Shown here piece after piece: positions 63,407 through 64,000 of a stretch of 64,000 bases of DNA. The translations under genes were made by a program, and so were the position numbers. The stretch spans positions 5,746,501 through 5,810,500 of the forward strand of contig NZ_CP029608.1 in the NCBI RefSeq assembly GCF_003352185.1. Reading direction: 5' to 3'. Under the pieces are notes generated by a model. The model searched no databases and had not been told where the DNA came from. It saw only the letters and a list, made by a program, of their open reading frames with translations. The stretch is from Pseudomonas kribbensis. Its GTDB lineage: Bacteria; Pseudomonadota; Gammaproteobacteria; Pseudomonadales; Pseudomonadaceae. Within the stretch, counting starts at the first letter, position 1, and every line of letters begins with the position of its first letter.

Positions 63407-64000
63407 TTAAGCCGCATCGCGCTTGGCTTCGTTGCGGTAAGCCTCTACCGCCGCGATCAAGGCCTGAAGAATTTCCGCGCTTTCGCCGATCACCGACAGG
63501 TCGGCACGCTTGATCATGTCGCAGCCCGGATCGAGGTTGATCGCCACCACCTTGTCGCAGGCGCCGATGCCCTGCAGGTGCTGGATCGCCCCGGAAATCC
63601 CTACGGCCACGTATACCCGTGCGGTGACCCAGGTGCCGGACGCGCCGACCTGACGGTCGCGGGTCATGAAGCCGTCGTCCACGGCCACCCGCGAGGCGCC
63701 TTCGGTGGCGCCAAGTGCGGCGGCGGTCCTGTGGAAAAGCTCCCAATCCTTGACCCCGTTGCCACCGGAGAAGATGAACTCGGCTTCGGCCATCGGAATC
63801 GCCGCCGGGTCCACCGCCACGGCGCCCAGATCCTCGATTCGCGACAGGCTGCGCGCCACGGGTGTGGATAACTCAACCGGCAGCGCTTCGTGACGGGTTT
63901 CGCTGACCGGTTCGGCGCATTCGGCGGACGCCAGAATCAGCCGTGCAACCGGACGGGCAAGATCCTGCAACCCGGCACCGGCGCGGCCGATGCACTCCTG
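63407..64000 (-). CDS. etfA: Electron transfer flavoprotein alpha subunit (5' end beyond window)
   Basis: The frame is open to base 64000, giving the C-terminal 197 residues. The FAD-binding region is visible: AEFIFSGGNGVKDWELFHRTAAALG, then GASGTWVTARVYVAVGISGAIQHL and VVAINLDPGCDMIKRADLSVIG. This is the typical end of EtfA. With etfB it would pass electrons from dimethylglycine demethylase to the quinone pool, completing the second step of the betaine pathway otherwise missing from this window. Confidence 0.93.
   Translation of the reverse strand, partial: QECIGRAGAGLQDLARPVARLILASAECAEPVSETRHEALPVELSTPVARSLSRIEDLGAVAVDPAAIPMAEAEFIFSGGNGVKDWELFHRTAAALGATEGASRVAVDDGFMTRDRQVGASGTWVTARVYVAVGISGAIQHLQGIGACDKVVAINLDPGCDMIKRADLSVIGESAEILQALIAAVEAYRNEAKRDAA

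Overview
The window is a GC-rich chromosomal segment from a fluorescent-type Pseudomonas (P. fluorescens group). Evidence: REP/REPIN repeats of the GTGGGAGCGAGC...GCTCGCTCCCAC type, a split bio operon with bioH inside it, the creBCD locus, and the glyA-soxBDAG-purU-fdhA and gbcA/gbcB betaine genes. No phage, integrase, IS element, CRISPR array, tRNA or rRNA gene was seen. The left 38 kb follows, from memory, the order of the P. aeruginosa PAO1 PA0460-PA0508 region. The right part follows the PA5400-PA5421 betaine/sarcosine region.

Region by region. (1) 1-7.2 kb: three paralogous acyl-CoA dehydrogenases on the minus strand, the first cut by the window edge. A membrane diguanylate cyclase sits among them. 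The third has a clear promoter covered by two abutting PsrA-type boxes, and the cyclase has a near-perfect Crp/Vfr box upstream. (2) 7.5-12.5 kb: a small flagellar-rod-like protein and the biotin cluster bioB-bioF-bioH-bioC-bioD. A BirA operator over the bioB -35 element lies inside the start of the divergent ComF-like gene. (3) 12.6-18.2 kb: ComF-like, ModE-like, PhoX, SrkA and RarD. (4) 18.2-25 kb: a GcvR-like ACT protein, malate synthase G, a lone receiver protein, a cNMP/CBS/DUF294 protein and a DEDDh exonuclease. (5) 25-30.5 kb: an iron-uptake module (ECF sigma, FecR-type regulator, TonB-dependent receptor, PepSY protein, tiny membrane protein). (6) 30.7-40.2 kb: a GST, creD, an inserted acyltransferase, creC, creB, a retropepsin-like protein, a PlsC-like acyltransferase, a DUF2780 protein, an ECF sigma/RskA-type pair and a low-GC secreted protein. 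(7) 40.2-54.8 kb: betaine and sarcosine catabolism. GbcAB demethylates glycine betaine, SoxBDAG demethylates sarcosine, GlyA interconverts glycine and serine, and PurU and FdhA handle C1 units. LtaA, a TraX-like protein and an SDR lie between. (8) 54.9-61.6 kb: an unusual three-gene cluster of a calcineurin-like phosphoesterase, a membrane-anchored di-heme cytochrome with a RoxA-like signature, and a 1150-residue GMC oxidoreductase-alpha/beta hydrolase fusion. (9) 61.6-64 kb: a gene-free 1-kb region carrying a tandem composite repeat, then etfB and partial etfA, probably the end of a dgcAB-etf operon.

Most promising observations: the composite repeat, in which a TTTTTTGATC block and a DnaA-box 9-mer lie exactly 60 bp apart in four copies at two distant loci, and the oxidoreductase-hydrolase / RoxA-like cytochrome / phosphoesterase cluster. 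Regulatory findings (BirA box inside the comF-like reading frame, Crp box before the cyclase, paired PsrA boxes on the promoter) are read directly from the bases. All functional assignments come from motif recognition only; no database search was run.
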